Origin: Hydrocarboniclastica marina
Lineage (GTDB): Bacteria; Pseudomonadota; Gammaproteobacteria; Pseudomonadales; Oleiphilaceae
DNA length: 64,000 nt
Assembly (NCBI RefSeq): GCF_004851605.1
Contig: NZ_CP031093.1
Span: forward strand, 930,001 to 994,000
Direction of reading: 5' to 3'
Both the position numbers and the translations under genes were made by a program. Positions 1 through 8,240 of this stretch are shown piece by piece. The first letter of the stretch is position 1. Each line of letters begins with the position of its first letter. The notes below the pieces were generated by a model. That model ran no database searches. It was not told where the DNA came from and saw only the letters and a program-made list of their open reading frames with translations.

Positions 1-456
1 TCTCTCCCCCCTGATGCTGTCGTCGGCGCTGGAAATATTGAGCAGCAGCAGTGGCCACTCGGATACGGCAGCAGCGAGTTGGCTGAGCGTATCAGCGGGC
101 AGGTCGGTCAGAACAAAGGAAACACCGTCATCTCTCCATTGCCTCAGTGTCTCCACCAGCTCGTCCACGGACGAGCCCGATTTTTTTACAAGCTGAAATT
201 CGACGCCGATAACGTTTCCCAGCATCCGGGCGTCTTCAATACCCAGTTCTGCCCCGGCATAGGGACGACCCAGCGTCCGAAACTCTATCCCGGTATACGC
301 ATTGTCGTGTTGATATCGCGGGTCGTTGTCGATCTCGACATAACCGACAACAATCGGCTGGTTAGCTGCTGCGAGGACCCCTGTAGACCCGGTGAGCCCC
401 AGCAACAGGGCCAGACAGACGGCCAGGCCGAAGCGCCAGTGCATCCTTTCTCTCAT
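1..456 (-). CDS. PQQ-associated ABC-type substrate-binding protein (3' end cut by window edge)
   Basis: The reading frame stays open from an ATG at 456 to base 1, giving the first 152 residues. A signal peptide is clear (about residues 1-27, hydrophobic core LAVCLALLLGL, then an Ala-rich cleavage region). The mature part begins IVVGYVEIDND and continues with GAELGIEDARMLGN, a pattern of periplasmic Leu/Ile/Val-type binding proteins. A GGAG lies 5 nt before the ATG. It starts 11 nt after the stop of the beta-propeller gene, so the two are co-transcribed. The pair matches the binding-protein and propeller components that accompany PQQ-dependent alcohol dehydrogenase systems. The exact ligand is unknown, and the C-terminus lies outside the window. 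Confidence 0.8.
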   Translation of the reverse strand, partial: MRERMHWRFGLAVCLALLLGLTGSTGVLAAANQPIVVGYVEIDNDPRYQHDNAYTGIEFRTLGRPYAGAELGIEDARMLGNVIGVEFQLVKKSGSSVDELVETLRQWRDDGVSFVLTDLPADTLSQLAAAVSEWPLLLLNISSADDSIRGER

Positions 457-467
457 CAGCACTCCTG

Positions 468-1508
468 TCAGTCATCGATCACGACGGTATGAGGCACACG
501 CCCGGTTGGAATCGACTTTACAGCGCTGCGGCTTTCTACATCGACAACGGTTGTGTCGTCGCTAAGGCCGTTAGCCACGTACAGGAACTGTCCGTCTTTA
601 CTTGCCGCGACGCCCCAGGCTCGGCTGCCGACCAGTACATAGTCCAGTACTTCCCTGGTGTCTGCGTCGACAAAGGCGACGTGGTTGGCGCGTCCCAGCG
701 TGACGTACATCGTTTTGCCATCCGCAGACAGGTCCAGGCCGACCGGTGTGACTTCCGAAGGGCGAAACCCAGGTGGCACCATGGGAAGCTGATGGAGCAG
801 CTCCAGGTTTTCGGTATCGATAATGGATACCTGTCCCGCTAGCTCGTCGGTTACCCAAAGCTCGCTGTGGTCCTGGTTCATCTCGAAACGTCGGGGCCGT
901 GTACCGACGACGATGTTCTTCTCTACCTTGCCTGTTGCTGTGTCAACGACATGCACCATGTCGGCTATCTCCGATGTCACGAATAGCCGGGCACCGTCCT
1001 GTGTCAGCAAGACGCCCTCGGGCTCCGGGCCCGTGGTAATTTCCGCCAGCGTCTCATTGGTTTCCATGTCGATCTGACGAACGATCGAGCTCTCTTCCTC
1101 TGACACATACAGTGACTCGCCGTCTGGACTGATGGCAAAGACCTCGGGGCTTCGCCCTGTCTCTATCCGATCAATAACCTCAAGCTTCGCCACATCAATG
1201 ACCTCAATGACGTCGTCATCACCGCAGGCTACATACAGCCGCTCATGACTCTGATCAAAATGCATGTCCCGGGGCCGATTGCAGGTGTCGATGGTACGGA
1301 TCACTTCGTGACCCTTGGAGGGGTCGAGGACGGCTACGGTGTGTGAGCGTTCGTGGCTGACGAAAACATAGCCTGTGCCGGCGGCCAGACTTTGACCCGC
1401 AAAGCAAAAAAAGCAGAAAAGGAGAACAGTAACCCGGGCCAGAAGGCCCGGTACGACAGACGGAAAGGTAAGGGCTGGCAGCACAAGCGCCGCTAAACGC
1501 CGGTTCAT
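468..1508 (-). CDS. PQQ-dependent catabolism-associated beta-propeller protein (YVTN family)
   Basis: 346 residues. A long hydrophobic N-terminus (about residues 20-42) is a secretion signal. The rest consists of repeated blades of about 42 residues carrying YVTN-type strands such as YVFVSHERSHTVAVLD, LYVACGDDDVIEVID and LYVANGLSDDTTVVD, which form a seven-bladed propeller exported to the periplasm. A ribosome site AAAGGATC precedes the ATG. The next gene downstream is the PQQ-associated binding protein. Propellers of this type occur beside PQQ-alcohol dehydrogenases and cytochromes; no such dehydrogenase is visible here, so it would lie beyond base 1. The role in substrate or cofactor handling is inferred from this association only. 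Confidence 0.85.
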   Translation of the reverse strand: MNRRLAALVLPALTFPSVVPGLLARVTVLLFCFFCFAGQSLAAGTGYVFVSHERSHTVAVLDPSKGHEVIRTIDTCNRPRDMHFDQSHERLYVACGDDDVIEVIDVAKLEVIDRIETGRSPEVFAISPDGESLYVSEEESSIVRQIDMETNETLAEITTGPEPEGVLLTQDGARLFVTSEIADMVHVVDTATGKVEKNIVVGTRPRRFEMNQDHSELWVTDELAGQVSIIDTENLELLHQLPMVPPGFRPSEVTPVGLDLSADGKTMYVTLGRANHVAFVDADTREVLDYVLVGSRAWGVAASKDGQFLYVANGLSDDTTVVDVESRSAVKSIPTGRVPHTVVIDD

Positions 1509-1520
1509 CTGGGGATCCTT

Positions 1521-1982
1521 TTAATGCTGGAGCTCAGTGGCATAGTAGTCTGGCAGCTGCCGTTGGTTTTCAGCCCGTGTGTTGCGGGTTTCCTGCAGGG
1601 CGCAGTAGAAGTCGATCAACGTTGCACCCGCCACAAAGGCAGTTGCGGCGCCAGCCAGCTTACGCTGAGGGTTCTTTGCGCTGAGTTCTGGCGCAAGGGT
1701 GGCCATGTCCAGCAAGTCTCCCGCGACACGTCCCCAGATCCAGGGCATGGGGTTTTCCGAGGCCAGTATGCCAATGCCGGTGCCTATCTCGCGCAGCCCG
1801 TAGACCTGGAAGATACGTCCATCGCCGCCAGTGCCGAGTTTCTCGCTGAGTTGCCGGTTGGTCAGAAGCTCGACTGCGCCCAGACCGATCGACATCCAGC
1901 CGAGTGCGCGGGCAAGAGTATGACTCTGCCGGGGGCCGGAGAATGTATCGGAATGAAGCGAGTCGTATGATGAGTTGTGCAT
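1521..1982 (-). CDS. Small membrane protein of the cyclase/dehydrase-associated type
   Basis: 153 residues with a hydrophobic segment near residues 25-42 (LGWMSIGLGAVELLT), a conserved-looking GLREIGTGIGIL stretch and WIWGRVAGDLLDMATL. This pattern recurs in small proteins annotated 'cyclase dehydrase' and often found beside SRPBCC proteins; no enzymatic activity is established. The ATG at 1982 is preceded by a strong AGGAGG. It lies 12 nt upstream of the propeller gene on the same strand and may lead its transcript, although the functions seem unrelated. Function unknown. Confidence 0.7.
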   Translation of the reverse strand: MHNSSYDSLHSDTFSGPRQSHTLARALGWMSIGLGAVELLTNRQLSEKLGTGGDGRIFQVYGLREIGTGIGILASENPMPWIWGRVAGDLLDMATLAPELSAKNPQRKLAGAATAFVAGATLIDFYCALQETRNTRAENQRQLPDYYATELQH

Positions 1983-2399
1983 GGGATAACCTCCTTCCTT
2001 GGTGGATTGCTGTCAGTTTGAGGCTAACCCAAGACGTTAATAATTGGAACCTTATGGGCTGCAGGTGGCATATACAGGAGGGCAGCGCCTTCAGGAGACG
2101 CAGCCAGTCGACACCGTACAGGCCGGTGGGCAGCGGGAAATATTTCGCACACTTTGAAAATTGTTCAACTGAGTACTCTCCCCGGCGCCCGATGCTGGGC
2201 AGAATGTGTAAGAAAATCGTCGGGTCTTTGTTATTTAAGCTTTTGATAATATTAAGTAAATTTGCCCGTAACCCCGCCTCATCGCGACTTGGCATCTGCC
2301 TTGCAAATTCACGCTAGACGTCTGACGTCGACTGTCTGGCAGCTAAAGCGTCTGCCCGGCTTGCAAGGAAATTAAAACACTATAGGGAGGTGTCCCGTT
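1983..2399. promoter_or_regulatory. Divergent intergenic region
   Basis: 417 bp between two divergent genes. No convincing ORF. The middle (about 2200-2290) is AT-richer than its surroundings. Just before the KGG gene there is CTAAAGCG (2343-2350) and a strong AGGGAGG ribosome site (2384-2390). A TTGCAA/TATAGG pair is present (2361, 2381), but its spacer is 14 bp and it lies too close to the ATG to be trusted as the promoter. Confidence 0.4.
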
Positions 2400-2735
2400 A
2401 TGGCGACCAACAGTAAAAGCGACCGTACGGAAAATCGTGGCTTTGCTTCAATGGATCAGAAGCGGCAGAGGGAGATTGCCAGCAAAGGCGGCAAGGCGGC
2501 CCATGCAAGTGGAAACGCCCACGAGTTTTCATCTGAGGAAGCCCGTAAGGCGGGCCAGGAAGCTCATCGCAGAGGTACAGCACACGAGTTCAACTCTGAG
2601 GAGGCGCGCAAAGCCGGACAGAAGGGTGGCAAGGTTGCCCATGAGCGCGGCTCTGCTCACGAGTTTGACTCAGAGGAGGCCCGCAAGGCGGGTCGTAAAG
2701 GCGGGCAGAACAGCCGTGGCGGACGTAGCAAGTGA
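2400..2735 (+). CDS. KGG-repeat general stress protein
   Basis: 111 residues, very hydrophilic. After a short N-terminus (ENRGFASMDQ) comes ASKGGKAAHASGNAHEFS, then three repeats of about 20-25 residues built on AHEF(S/N/D)SEEARKAG, with KGG motifs at the helix ends. It finishes with KGGQNSRGGRSK. KGG-repeat proteins (YciG, GsiB-like) are small, soluble, probably partly disordered proteins induced by general stress or desiccation; the biochemical role is unknown. A second copy of the family lies at 6346. A hairpin terminator follows at 2776-2810, so the gene is probably monocistronic. Confidence 0.9.
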   Translation: MATNSKSDRTENRGFASMDQKRQREIASKGGKAAHASGNAHEFSSEEARKAGQEAHRRGTAHEFNSEEARKAGQKGGKVAHERGSAHEFDSEEARKAGRKGGQNSRGGRSK

Positions 2736-2775
2736 CATTTGCTCACTAGCCCAGACATAACTGCAACCTGCTGAC

Positions 2776-2810
2776 CAAGCGAGCCCGATTCACTCGGGTT
2801 TCGCTTGTTT
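2776..2810 (+). terminator. Rho-independent terminator of the KGG gene
   Basis: AAGCGA and CCCGA pair with TCGGG and TCGCTT around a 5-nt loop (2777-2806), followed by GTTT. It lies 40 bp after the stop codon. Confidence 0.7.
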
Positions 2811-2945
2811 CTGTGTCGGGCTGAAACGGGTCAACCCGTGATGGAGCTGTTGCTCTGACTGACCGGCTAACCTCCTCTAGCGGCCAGACCTTTGCCGCCG
2901 ATCGCGCCTGTGGGCTTCTTCGAGGACAATGCAGTCAAGCTGACA

Positions 2946-2969
2946 GCGCGGCCCCAGGAAAGGCCGCGC
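2946..2969. other. GC hairpin after the phospholipase D gene
   Basis: GCGCGGCC (2946-2953) pairs with GGCCGCGC (2962-2969), just past the stop codon of the minus-strand gene. No T-run follows on either strand, so termination is uncertain. Confidence 0.35.
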
Positions 2970-2977
2970 CCGGATTG

Positions 2978-4102
2978 TTATCGCAATCGGTTAAGCCAGC
3001 TGCTGATTTTACCGTACAGCCACTCTCTTAATTTTTGCTGCCAGGGGCGTCGCGCCCATAATTCAGGGTCTATCTCTGCACTAGCCAGGAAATTGCGTTC
3101 GAATAGCTCAGCGACTTCACAGGCAAACGCGCGATCCTCCACCTCCTGGTTAGCTTCCAGATTCCACTGCAGACTCCAGTGGTCGAAGTTACAGGACCCA
3201 ATAGTCGTCCAGTCATCAACCACGCAGAATTTGGCGTGTATGAAGTTCGGCTGGAATTCAAAGATGCGTATGCCCGCCTCCAGCAGCCGCGTGTAGAAGC
3301 GCTGTCCCGCGAACTGCACGCCCGGATGGTCATTGTTGCGGCTGACGGGAAGCAGAATTCGTACGTCGACGCCGCGCCGGGCAGCGCCTACCAGCCTTCG
3401 GCGCAGGCCCCGGGTCGGCGCGAAATAGGGTGTGCAGAGCCAGAGCCGGTGCCGGGCTGATGAGGTACGTTGATGCAGGGAACGGCGAATAGCTTGGTGT
3501 CTGTACCCGCGAGCCCAGATTACCCGACCGCGCATGCCAGGCGTGAACTCGGCGACGGGCGGGGAGGCCTGTTCGACGATCTGCTGAGCTACGGGGTATT
3601 TTCCTTGCGCCGCGGTTGAATCCCAGAGGCGGGAAAACAGGCGGATCCAGTCCTTCACCACGGGGCCTTCCGCCTGAATCGCCACTTCATACCAGGCATC
3701 AATAAACTTGTCCACAAGGCAAAAGCCGCCGGTGAACGCCAGTGTGTGATCAACCACCACTAACTTCCGGTGGTCGCGGGTGAGGTTGTTGCTAAGACTG
3801 TCCCAGCGCAGCGGGTTGAAGTAGCGTACGAATACCCCCGCGCCGGTCAATTTTTCCACATCCCTACGCTTGAGACCTTGCGAGCCATACCCGTCCAGAA
3901 GCACCAGAACAATAACGCCGCGATCTGCGGCACGAACCAGGGCATCGATGAAAAGACCCGACAGGCGACCGGATTCGACCAGGTACTGCTCGACCAGCAG
4001 CGTGTGTTGTGCGGTGGCGATAGCCTTGAGTATTACGGGAATGAATCGCTTGCCTTCCGGTAGAAGTCTGAACCGGTTTGCGCTACGCCAGACTTCGCGC
4101 AT
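2978..4102 (-). CDS. Phospholipase D-family cardiolipin synthase-like protein
   Basis: 374 residues. Two HKD motifs mark the catalytic halves: HRKLVVVD (residues 111-118) followed by FTGG, and HAKFCVVD (from about residue 289) followed by IGSCNFD. This is the layout of ClsB-type cardiolipin synthases, which join phospholipid head groups at the inner membrane. There is no N-terminal transmembrane pair, as in ClsB/YbhO rather than ClsA. The start has GAGGAG 6 nt upstream. It is the last gene of a BrkB - SDR - PLD operon, 44 nt after the SDR. Substrate (phosphatidylglycerol or another phospholipid) is not decided by the sequence. Confidence 0.85.
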   Translation of the reverse strand: MREVWRSANRFRLLPEGKRFIPVILKAIATAQHTLLVEQYLVESGRLSGLFIDALVRAADRGVIVLVLLDGYGSQGLKRRDVEKLTGAGVFVRYFNPLRWDSLSNNLTRDHRKLVVVDHTLAFTGGFCLVDKFIDAWYEVAIQAEGPVVKDWIRLFSRLWDSTAAQGKYPVAQQIVEQASPPVAEFTPGMRGRVIWARGYRHQAIRRSLHQRTSSARHRLWLCTPYFAPTRGLRRRLVGAARRGVDVRILLPVSRNNDHPGVQFAGQRFYTRLLEAGIRIFEFQPNFIHAKFCVVDDWTTIGSCNFDHWSLQWNLEANQEVEDRAFACEVAELFERNFLASAEIDPELWARRPWQQKLREWLYGKISSWLNRLR

Positions 4103-4146
4103 CCGTACTCCTCATCAATTTGTCCCGGCTAACAGTCAGCGGACCG

Positions 4147-5127
4147 TTATTGCAGCGAGCGCCGCATCAACCTGCTCGTGACATACCCTAATGCGACTGC
4201 CATGGCCCCGGCAAGTAGTGTTCTGTTGTGGTAGAGCCGGGGGCGTTCGCCGTATACCCCCTTGGACGCGGGAATACTCTGGAAAAGCGCGCCGTCTGAA
4301 GCCGGACTTTCATTGGCCCGGCTCAGGAGCGACTCCATTGTCCGGGCTGCGGCATTTCGACCGAGACGGGGCGCCGTGCTGTGGGCGATTCTCGCCATTG
4401 TCGAGAGTGCCCCTACCGGCATTTTCTCTTGCGGCTTCTTCGCAAGTCCCACAATCGCCCGGGCTACCTTGAAAGGGTCCGCGGCCCAAGGCGTACTCTT
4501 GACCGCGTGGCCGGAATAGTTTGCCCCATGAGTCTCAAGTCCAGGCGTATTGATAAACGATGGGAAGACGTCACAGATGTGGATATGCGGCCAGGAGCGC
4601 AACTCGCCTTTGAGCGCGTCCGAGAATCCGGCCAGGCCATACTTGCTGGCGCTGTATGCGGCCGCGTAGGGGGCGGGCATCCAGGCGCCAAAGGAAATAT
4701 TGTTGATCAACATGCCCTGGCCCTGCCTTTTGAAAATCGGCAGAGCCGTATGAGCGCCATGCATGTAGCCTAAAAGGTTCGTGCGGATGACCTGGTCGTG
4801 CACAGCCATAGGCGTTTCACAGTACCCGCCGACTGCGCCCACGCCGGCGTTGTTAACCCAGATGTCGAGTTTGCCACCGTAGGTCAGCAAGGCCTGCTCG
4901 GCAAGGTACGCCACCGCCGCTGCGTTGGTTACATCCGTGGGTACGACCATTGCCTTCCCGCCAGCCATGGAACAGGCCGCGGCTACCTCCGCCAACGCGT
5001 CGGCGTCGCGCGCCGCGAGCGCCAGACAGGCACCCTCTGCCGCAAAGGCTTCTGCTGTGGCGCGTCCGATGCCGCTGCTGGCACCGGTGATAACGACTAC
5101 TTTTCCTTCCAGTTCTCGCTTGTGCAT
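4147..5127 (-). CDS. Short-chain dehydrogenase/reductase with C-terminal membrane anchor
   Basis: 326 residues. The N-terminal Rossmann fold has TGASSGIG (14-21), NNAG (92-95), a serine near 145 and the catalytic Y158-x3-K162 (YSASK), so it is a classical NAD(P)-dependent SDR. The C-terminus (about residues 300-320, LLAGAMAVALGYVTS) is hydrophobic and ends in basic residues, suggesting a tail anchor in the inner membrane. AGGAGG precedes the ATG. Its position between a BrkB-like membrane protein and a cardiolipin-synthase-like enzyme suggests a lipid or envelope substrate, but this is inference. Confidence 0.85.
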   Translation of the reverse strand: MHKRELEGKVVVITGASSGIGRATAEAFAAEGACLALAARDADALAEVAAACSMAGGKAMVVPTDVTNAAAVAYLAEQALLTYGGKLDIWVNNAGVGAVGGYCETPMAVHDQVIRTNLLGYMHGAHTALPIFKRQGQGMLINNISFGAWMPAPYAAAYSASKYGLAGFSDALKGELRSWPHIHICDVFPSFINTPGLETHGANYSGHAVKSTPWAADPFKVARAIVGLAKKPQEKMPVGALSTMARIAHSTAPRLGRNAAARTMESLLSRANESPASDGALFQSIPASKGVYGERPRLYHNRTLLAGAMAVALGYVTSRLMRRSLQ

Positions 5128-5166
5128 GGCAGACCTCCTGTCCTGTATGCGTTTGGTTAGTCGTGC

Positions 5167-6126
5167 TCAGGGTTTCTCCCCGAGGTTGTCGGCGACATAG
5201 GCGCCTCGTTCGCCCATGGGCAGGTCGAAACCCGTGGTGCTGTCTTCACGGGTCTGGTGTTCCATTTCAGCGTTCAGCTCAGCCCCCAGCAAAAAAATAT
5301 AAGCCGTCAGGTAGAACCAGAATAGGAGAATGATAACGGCCCCGACTGAGCCGTACATTTCGTTGTAGTTGCCGAAGCTCGTCACATACCAGGAAAACAG
5401 CCCTGAGGAAATTAACCACAAAACCACGGCAAGTGTCGCCCCCGGCGCCAACCAACGCCATTTCGCGGGAGTTCTGTCCGGGCAATATCGGTAAAGCATT
5501 GAAAGTGCCAGCACAGCTACGACGCCAAGGAGAGGCCAGCGCAGGAAGTTAAGCGCGATTTCGGCGACCCGGCCGAGGCCGAGAAATGACAGGACGACCG
5601 GCACTGCGGCTATAAGTGCGAGCGAAAAGATAAAAAAGATGATAAGTACGAGTGTCAGAAGAAAAGTGAAGGCTGCCTGTCTGACGAAGCTGCGTTGGTC
5701 TTCCTCTTCGTAGACAATGTTGAGTGCGACAGTCATGGCGCTCGTGCCCTGGCGCGCGCTCCACAGGGCTATGAGTAGGCTCAGGGCTGCGCTGAAACCA
5801 AGGGCAGAGTTCGAGCCACTGGTCAGTTGACGGGTTTGCTGCGTCAGAAGTTCACGGGCGTCGCCCGGTAGAATTCCAGCCAGGGATGAAATCTGTTGCT
5901 GAGCCTCGGCGGGATCGAAAACCAGGCCGTAAATTGAAAGGAACGCGGCCACCATGGGGAATATGGCCAGGAGGAAATAGAAGGCAACCCCGGCAGCGAT
6001 GAGGCCGATGTTGTCTTCTGACAGCTCCTGTTTGACACGCAGAAGAATGTCGCGCCATCCAGCCCGGTCGAACTGCCGTGGTCCTGTGGCCAACCGGCCT
6101 CGGTGACTCGCTGAAGTGTCATTCAT
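5167..6126 (-). CDS. YihY/BrkB-family inner membrane protein
   Basis: 319 residues with about six transmembrane helices, first near residues 40-65 (IGLIAAGVAFYFLLAIFPMV). The family signature region GVAFYFLLAIFPMVAAF and a C-terminal LLFWFYLTAYIFLLGAELNAE are clear. Once linked to ribonuclease BN, the family is now regarded as envelope proteins of uncertain function (BrkB, virulence factor). AAAGGAG lies upstream of the ATG. It is the first gene of a three-gene operon with the SDR and PLD genes (39-nt and 44-nt gaps). Confidence 0.9.
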   Translation of the reverse strand: MNDTSASHRGRLATGPRQFDRAGWRDILLRVKQELSEDNIGLIAAGVAFYFLLAIFPMVAAFLSIYGLVFDPAEAQQQISSLAGILPGDARELLTQQTRQLTSGSNSALGFSAALSLLIALWSARQGTSAMTVALNIVYEEEDQRSFVRQAAFTFLLTLVLIIFFIFSLALIAAVPVVLSFLGLGRVAEIALNFLRWPLLGVVAVLALSMLYRYCPDRTPAKWRWLAPGATLAVVLWLISSGLFSWYVTSFGNYNEMYGSVGAVIILLFWFYLTAYIFLLGAELNAEMEHQTREDSTTGFDLPMGERGAYVADNLGEKP

Positions 6127-6234
6127 GTTGGCGCTCCTTTGCCATGTTGGTTCGGCATTTAACAGCTAGACAGTCCCAGACCTCTCCTCCCGGGCGCTCT
6201 GTTTCAGCCCATCATCTACGTTTACCGTACCAAA

Positions 6235-6282
6235 AAAATGCGGCTACGAAGTCAGTGCGTGACTGACCTCGCGCCGCATTTT
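6235..6282 (-). terminator. Terminator of the second KGG gene
   Basis: On the minus strand, AAAATGCGGC (6282-6273) pairs with GCCGCATTTT (6244-6235), and an inner GTCAGT/ACTGAC stem (6251-6267) sits in the loop. The outer stem continues into a run of seven T. Confidence 0.75.
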
Positions 6283-6345
6283 CGGTCAGGCTGTGTCTGG
6301 GACACTGCCCGTGTCCGCCCTCGCCAATGGCGCGGGCGGCGCCGG

Positions 6346-6675
6346 TTATCGGCCGCCGTGGCTGTTCTGGCCGCCTTTTCTACCGGCTTCGCTCGCTTCT
6401 TTGGAGTCGAACTCGTGCGCGGTGCCACGCTCGTGGGCTACCTGGCCGCCTTTCTTACCGGCCTCACGGGCTTCGTCAGAGCTGAACTCATGGGCGGTGC
6501 CGCGCTCATGGGCTACCTGTCCGCCTTTTTGTCCTGCTTGCTGAGCTTCTTTGGAATCGAATTCGTGGGCATTGCCGCTTTCGTGTGCAGCCTTGCCGCC
6601 TTTGCTTGCGATTTCTTCCTGCTTCTGCTTGTCCATGCCAGCGAAACCACGATTGTCATTGCGATCGTTAGCCAT
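6346..6675 (-). CDS. KGG-repeat general stress protein (second copy)
   Basis: 109 residues from the ATG at 6675, chosen because AAAGGAGAG lies 6-8 nt upstream; a longer frame needs a TTG with no such site. ENRGFAGMDKQKQEEI-type N-terminus, then repeats of VAHERGTAHEF(S/D)S(K/D)EA, and a KGGQNSHGG end. It is clearly paralogous to the protein at 2400 (same order of repeat and tail) but Gln/Lys positions differ, so it is an old duplication. Soluble, low-complexity, probably disordered. Stress induction is known for the family; the molecular role is not known. Confidence 0.9.
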   Translation of the reverse strand: MANDRNDNRGFAGMDKQKQEEIASKGGKAAHESGNAHEFDSKEAQQAGQKGGQVAHERGTAHEFSSDEAREAGKKGGQVAHERGTAHEFDSKEASEAGRKGGQNSHGGR

Positions 6676-6892
6676 ACTGAACTCTCCTTTGCTCAATTGC
6701 TTTGTGTCGGTCTATCTCATCCTTGAAAGGTTATCGCTTTCCCTAACCGACATCTTCAAGCTATCAGCCCCGGGTTCATCTGGCCAATTACCGTGCATTA
6801 ACCAGAATCTGCTTATAAAACAGACGGATACTCATCTGCGCTGTAAGCTTCGAGACGGTCAAAAAGTAGTGCCTGCGAGCAATCCGACCGCG

Positions 6893-8065
6893 CTAGTCTG
6901 CCCGAATCACGCGCAGCAATTTCCCTTCGTGACTATCGGTTAAGAGGTACAGCGCACCCTCGGGGCCGGGCTGCACATCACGAAACCTCGCATTGAGCTC
7001 GGTGAAAAGCGTTTCCACATCATTGGCGCCTCGTTCAGACAATGTAATCCTGTGGACGCCCATGCCTTTCAGGGCTGAAACGAGAATGCTGCCGCGCCAT
7101 GCCGGAAACAGTTCGGCGTCGTAATAGCTCATGCCTGAAGGTGCTATGGACGGGGTCCAGTGGAGAAGGGGATCCTGAAACGCTGGCAGGCTACTGTAGG
7201 GAGAGATCTGATCTCCAGAATACTCTACGCCATAACTGACGATAGGCCAGCCGTAATTGGCCCCAGGTTTTACAGCGTTGAGCTCGTCTCCGCCCTGGGC
7301 ACCGTTGTCGTGAAGTAGCAGTTGCTGGCTTGGCGAATGCCAGAGGATCCCGAGTGGGTTGCGATGGCCCAGGCTGTAGATTTCCGGACGAGCGTTTTCA
7401 GTCTTCAGGAAGGGGTTGTCCGCGGGTACCGTACCGTCCTGATTGAGCCGGATGACCTTGCCAAGGTGGTTACTCAGGCCCTGCGATTTCTCACGGTAGT
7501 CATAGAAGTCGCCAACGGTTAGTGTCAGGGTGCCGTCCGGGAGAAAGGCCATGCGCCCGCCATATTGTCGGCTGCCGTCGAGCATGGGCTCGGCCTTGAA
7601 CAATGTCTCAACCCTTTCCAGGGCAGGTCGTTCGCCGCCGTCGGGCGGAAAGAAAGCGCTTGCCAGGCATAAACCATGTGCCTTGTCTGAGCCGCAGATA
7701 AAACTGAAAAACAGTCGGCGACTGCGCTCGAAGTCCGGCGCCAAGGCAAGATCCAGAAGCTGCGAAAACGCCTCATCGAGAACAACAGGAAGCCCGGCCA
7801 CAGGGTTGGTCAGCATCCGACCGTCGGCCGAGACTACGCGTAAGCGGCCGGGCCGCTCCGTAACCAGCATGCCCCCTTCAGGGAGAAAGGCCAGTGACCA
7901 GGGGTACTCAAGCCCCTGTGCCAGTGTCTCGACCTGATAAATCTCAGCCTCGGCCCCCTGGGGTTTGGATGCTGTCGGGTCTGACGTCGGTTTCTGGCCA
8001 GCGAGCGCGGCCGAGAAGACGAGGGCAGTCAGCAATCCCAGAAATGCATGTGTTTGAGGCCTCAT
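6893..8065 (-). CDS. PQQ-dependent sugar dehydrogenase family protein (YliI/Asd type), exported
   Basis: 390 residues from ATG 8065 (GAGGG 5 nt upstream); the frame runs further up but without a signal peptide in the right place. Signal peptide about residues 1-22 (FLGLLTALVFSAALA). The six-bladed propeller of soluble aldose sugar dehydrogenases is recognisable: YPWSLAFLPEGGMLVTERPG, LGHRNPLGI, GGDELNAVKPGANYGWP and a C-terminal DVQPGPEGALYLLTD. Members oxidise aldoses in the periplasm with PQQ. Monocistronic in appearance. The promoter region contains six 13-bp tandem repeats. Confidence 0.88.
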   Translation of the reverse strand: MRPQTHAFLGLLTALVFSAALAGQKPTSDPTASKPQGAEAEIYQVETLAQGLEYPWSLAFLPEGGMLVTERPGRLRVVSADGRMLTNPVAGLPVVLDEAFSQLLDLALAPDFERSRRLFFSFICGSDKAHGLCLASAFFPPDGGERPALERVETLFKAEPMLDGSRQYGGRMAFLPDGTLTLTVGDFYDYREKSQGLSNHLGKVIRLNQDGTVPADNPFLKTENARPEIYSLGHRNPLGILWHSPSQQLLLHDNGAQGGDELNAVKPGANYGWPIVSYGVEYSGDQISPYSSLPAFQDPLLHWTPSIAPSGMSYYDAELFPAWRGSILVSALKGMGVHRITLSERGANDVETLFTELNARFRDVQPGPEGALYLLTDSHEGKLLRVIRAD

Positions 8066-8120
8066 GGCAACCCTCGCGGATGTAAAGTGCTTGACGTCTG
8101 AGTGCACGAAGCTGTCACAC

Positions 8121-8198
8121 GGAACTGTCACACGGAACTCCCTCACGGAACCCTCACCCGGAACTCTTACCCGCAACTCTTACCTGGAACTGGCGCAT
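8121..8198. repeat. Six imperfect 13-bp tandem repeats
   Basis: Units start at 8121, 8134, 8147, 8160, 8173 and 8186. The consensus is GGAACTCTCACCC; all begin G(G/C)AAC and positions 7-13 vary. The last unit is degenerate. They lie between the 3' end of the LysR gene and the start of the sugar dehydrogenase, about 56 bp upstream of its ATG. A 13-bp unit does not keep a reading frame. Confidence 0.8.
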
Positions 8199-8240
8199 GA
8201 GCTGGCGGCGAACGAGCGCTGCCGGGTCCGGCGACTGCGT

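Noticed and set aside
2361-2386. TTGCAA / TATAGG promoter for the first KGG gene
   Set aside because: Spacer of 14 bp and a start too close to the ribosome site make it an unlikely sigma-70 promoter.
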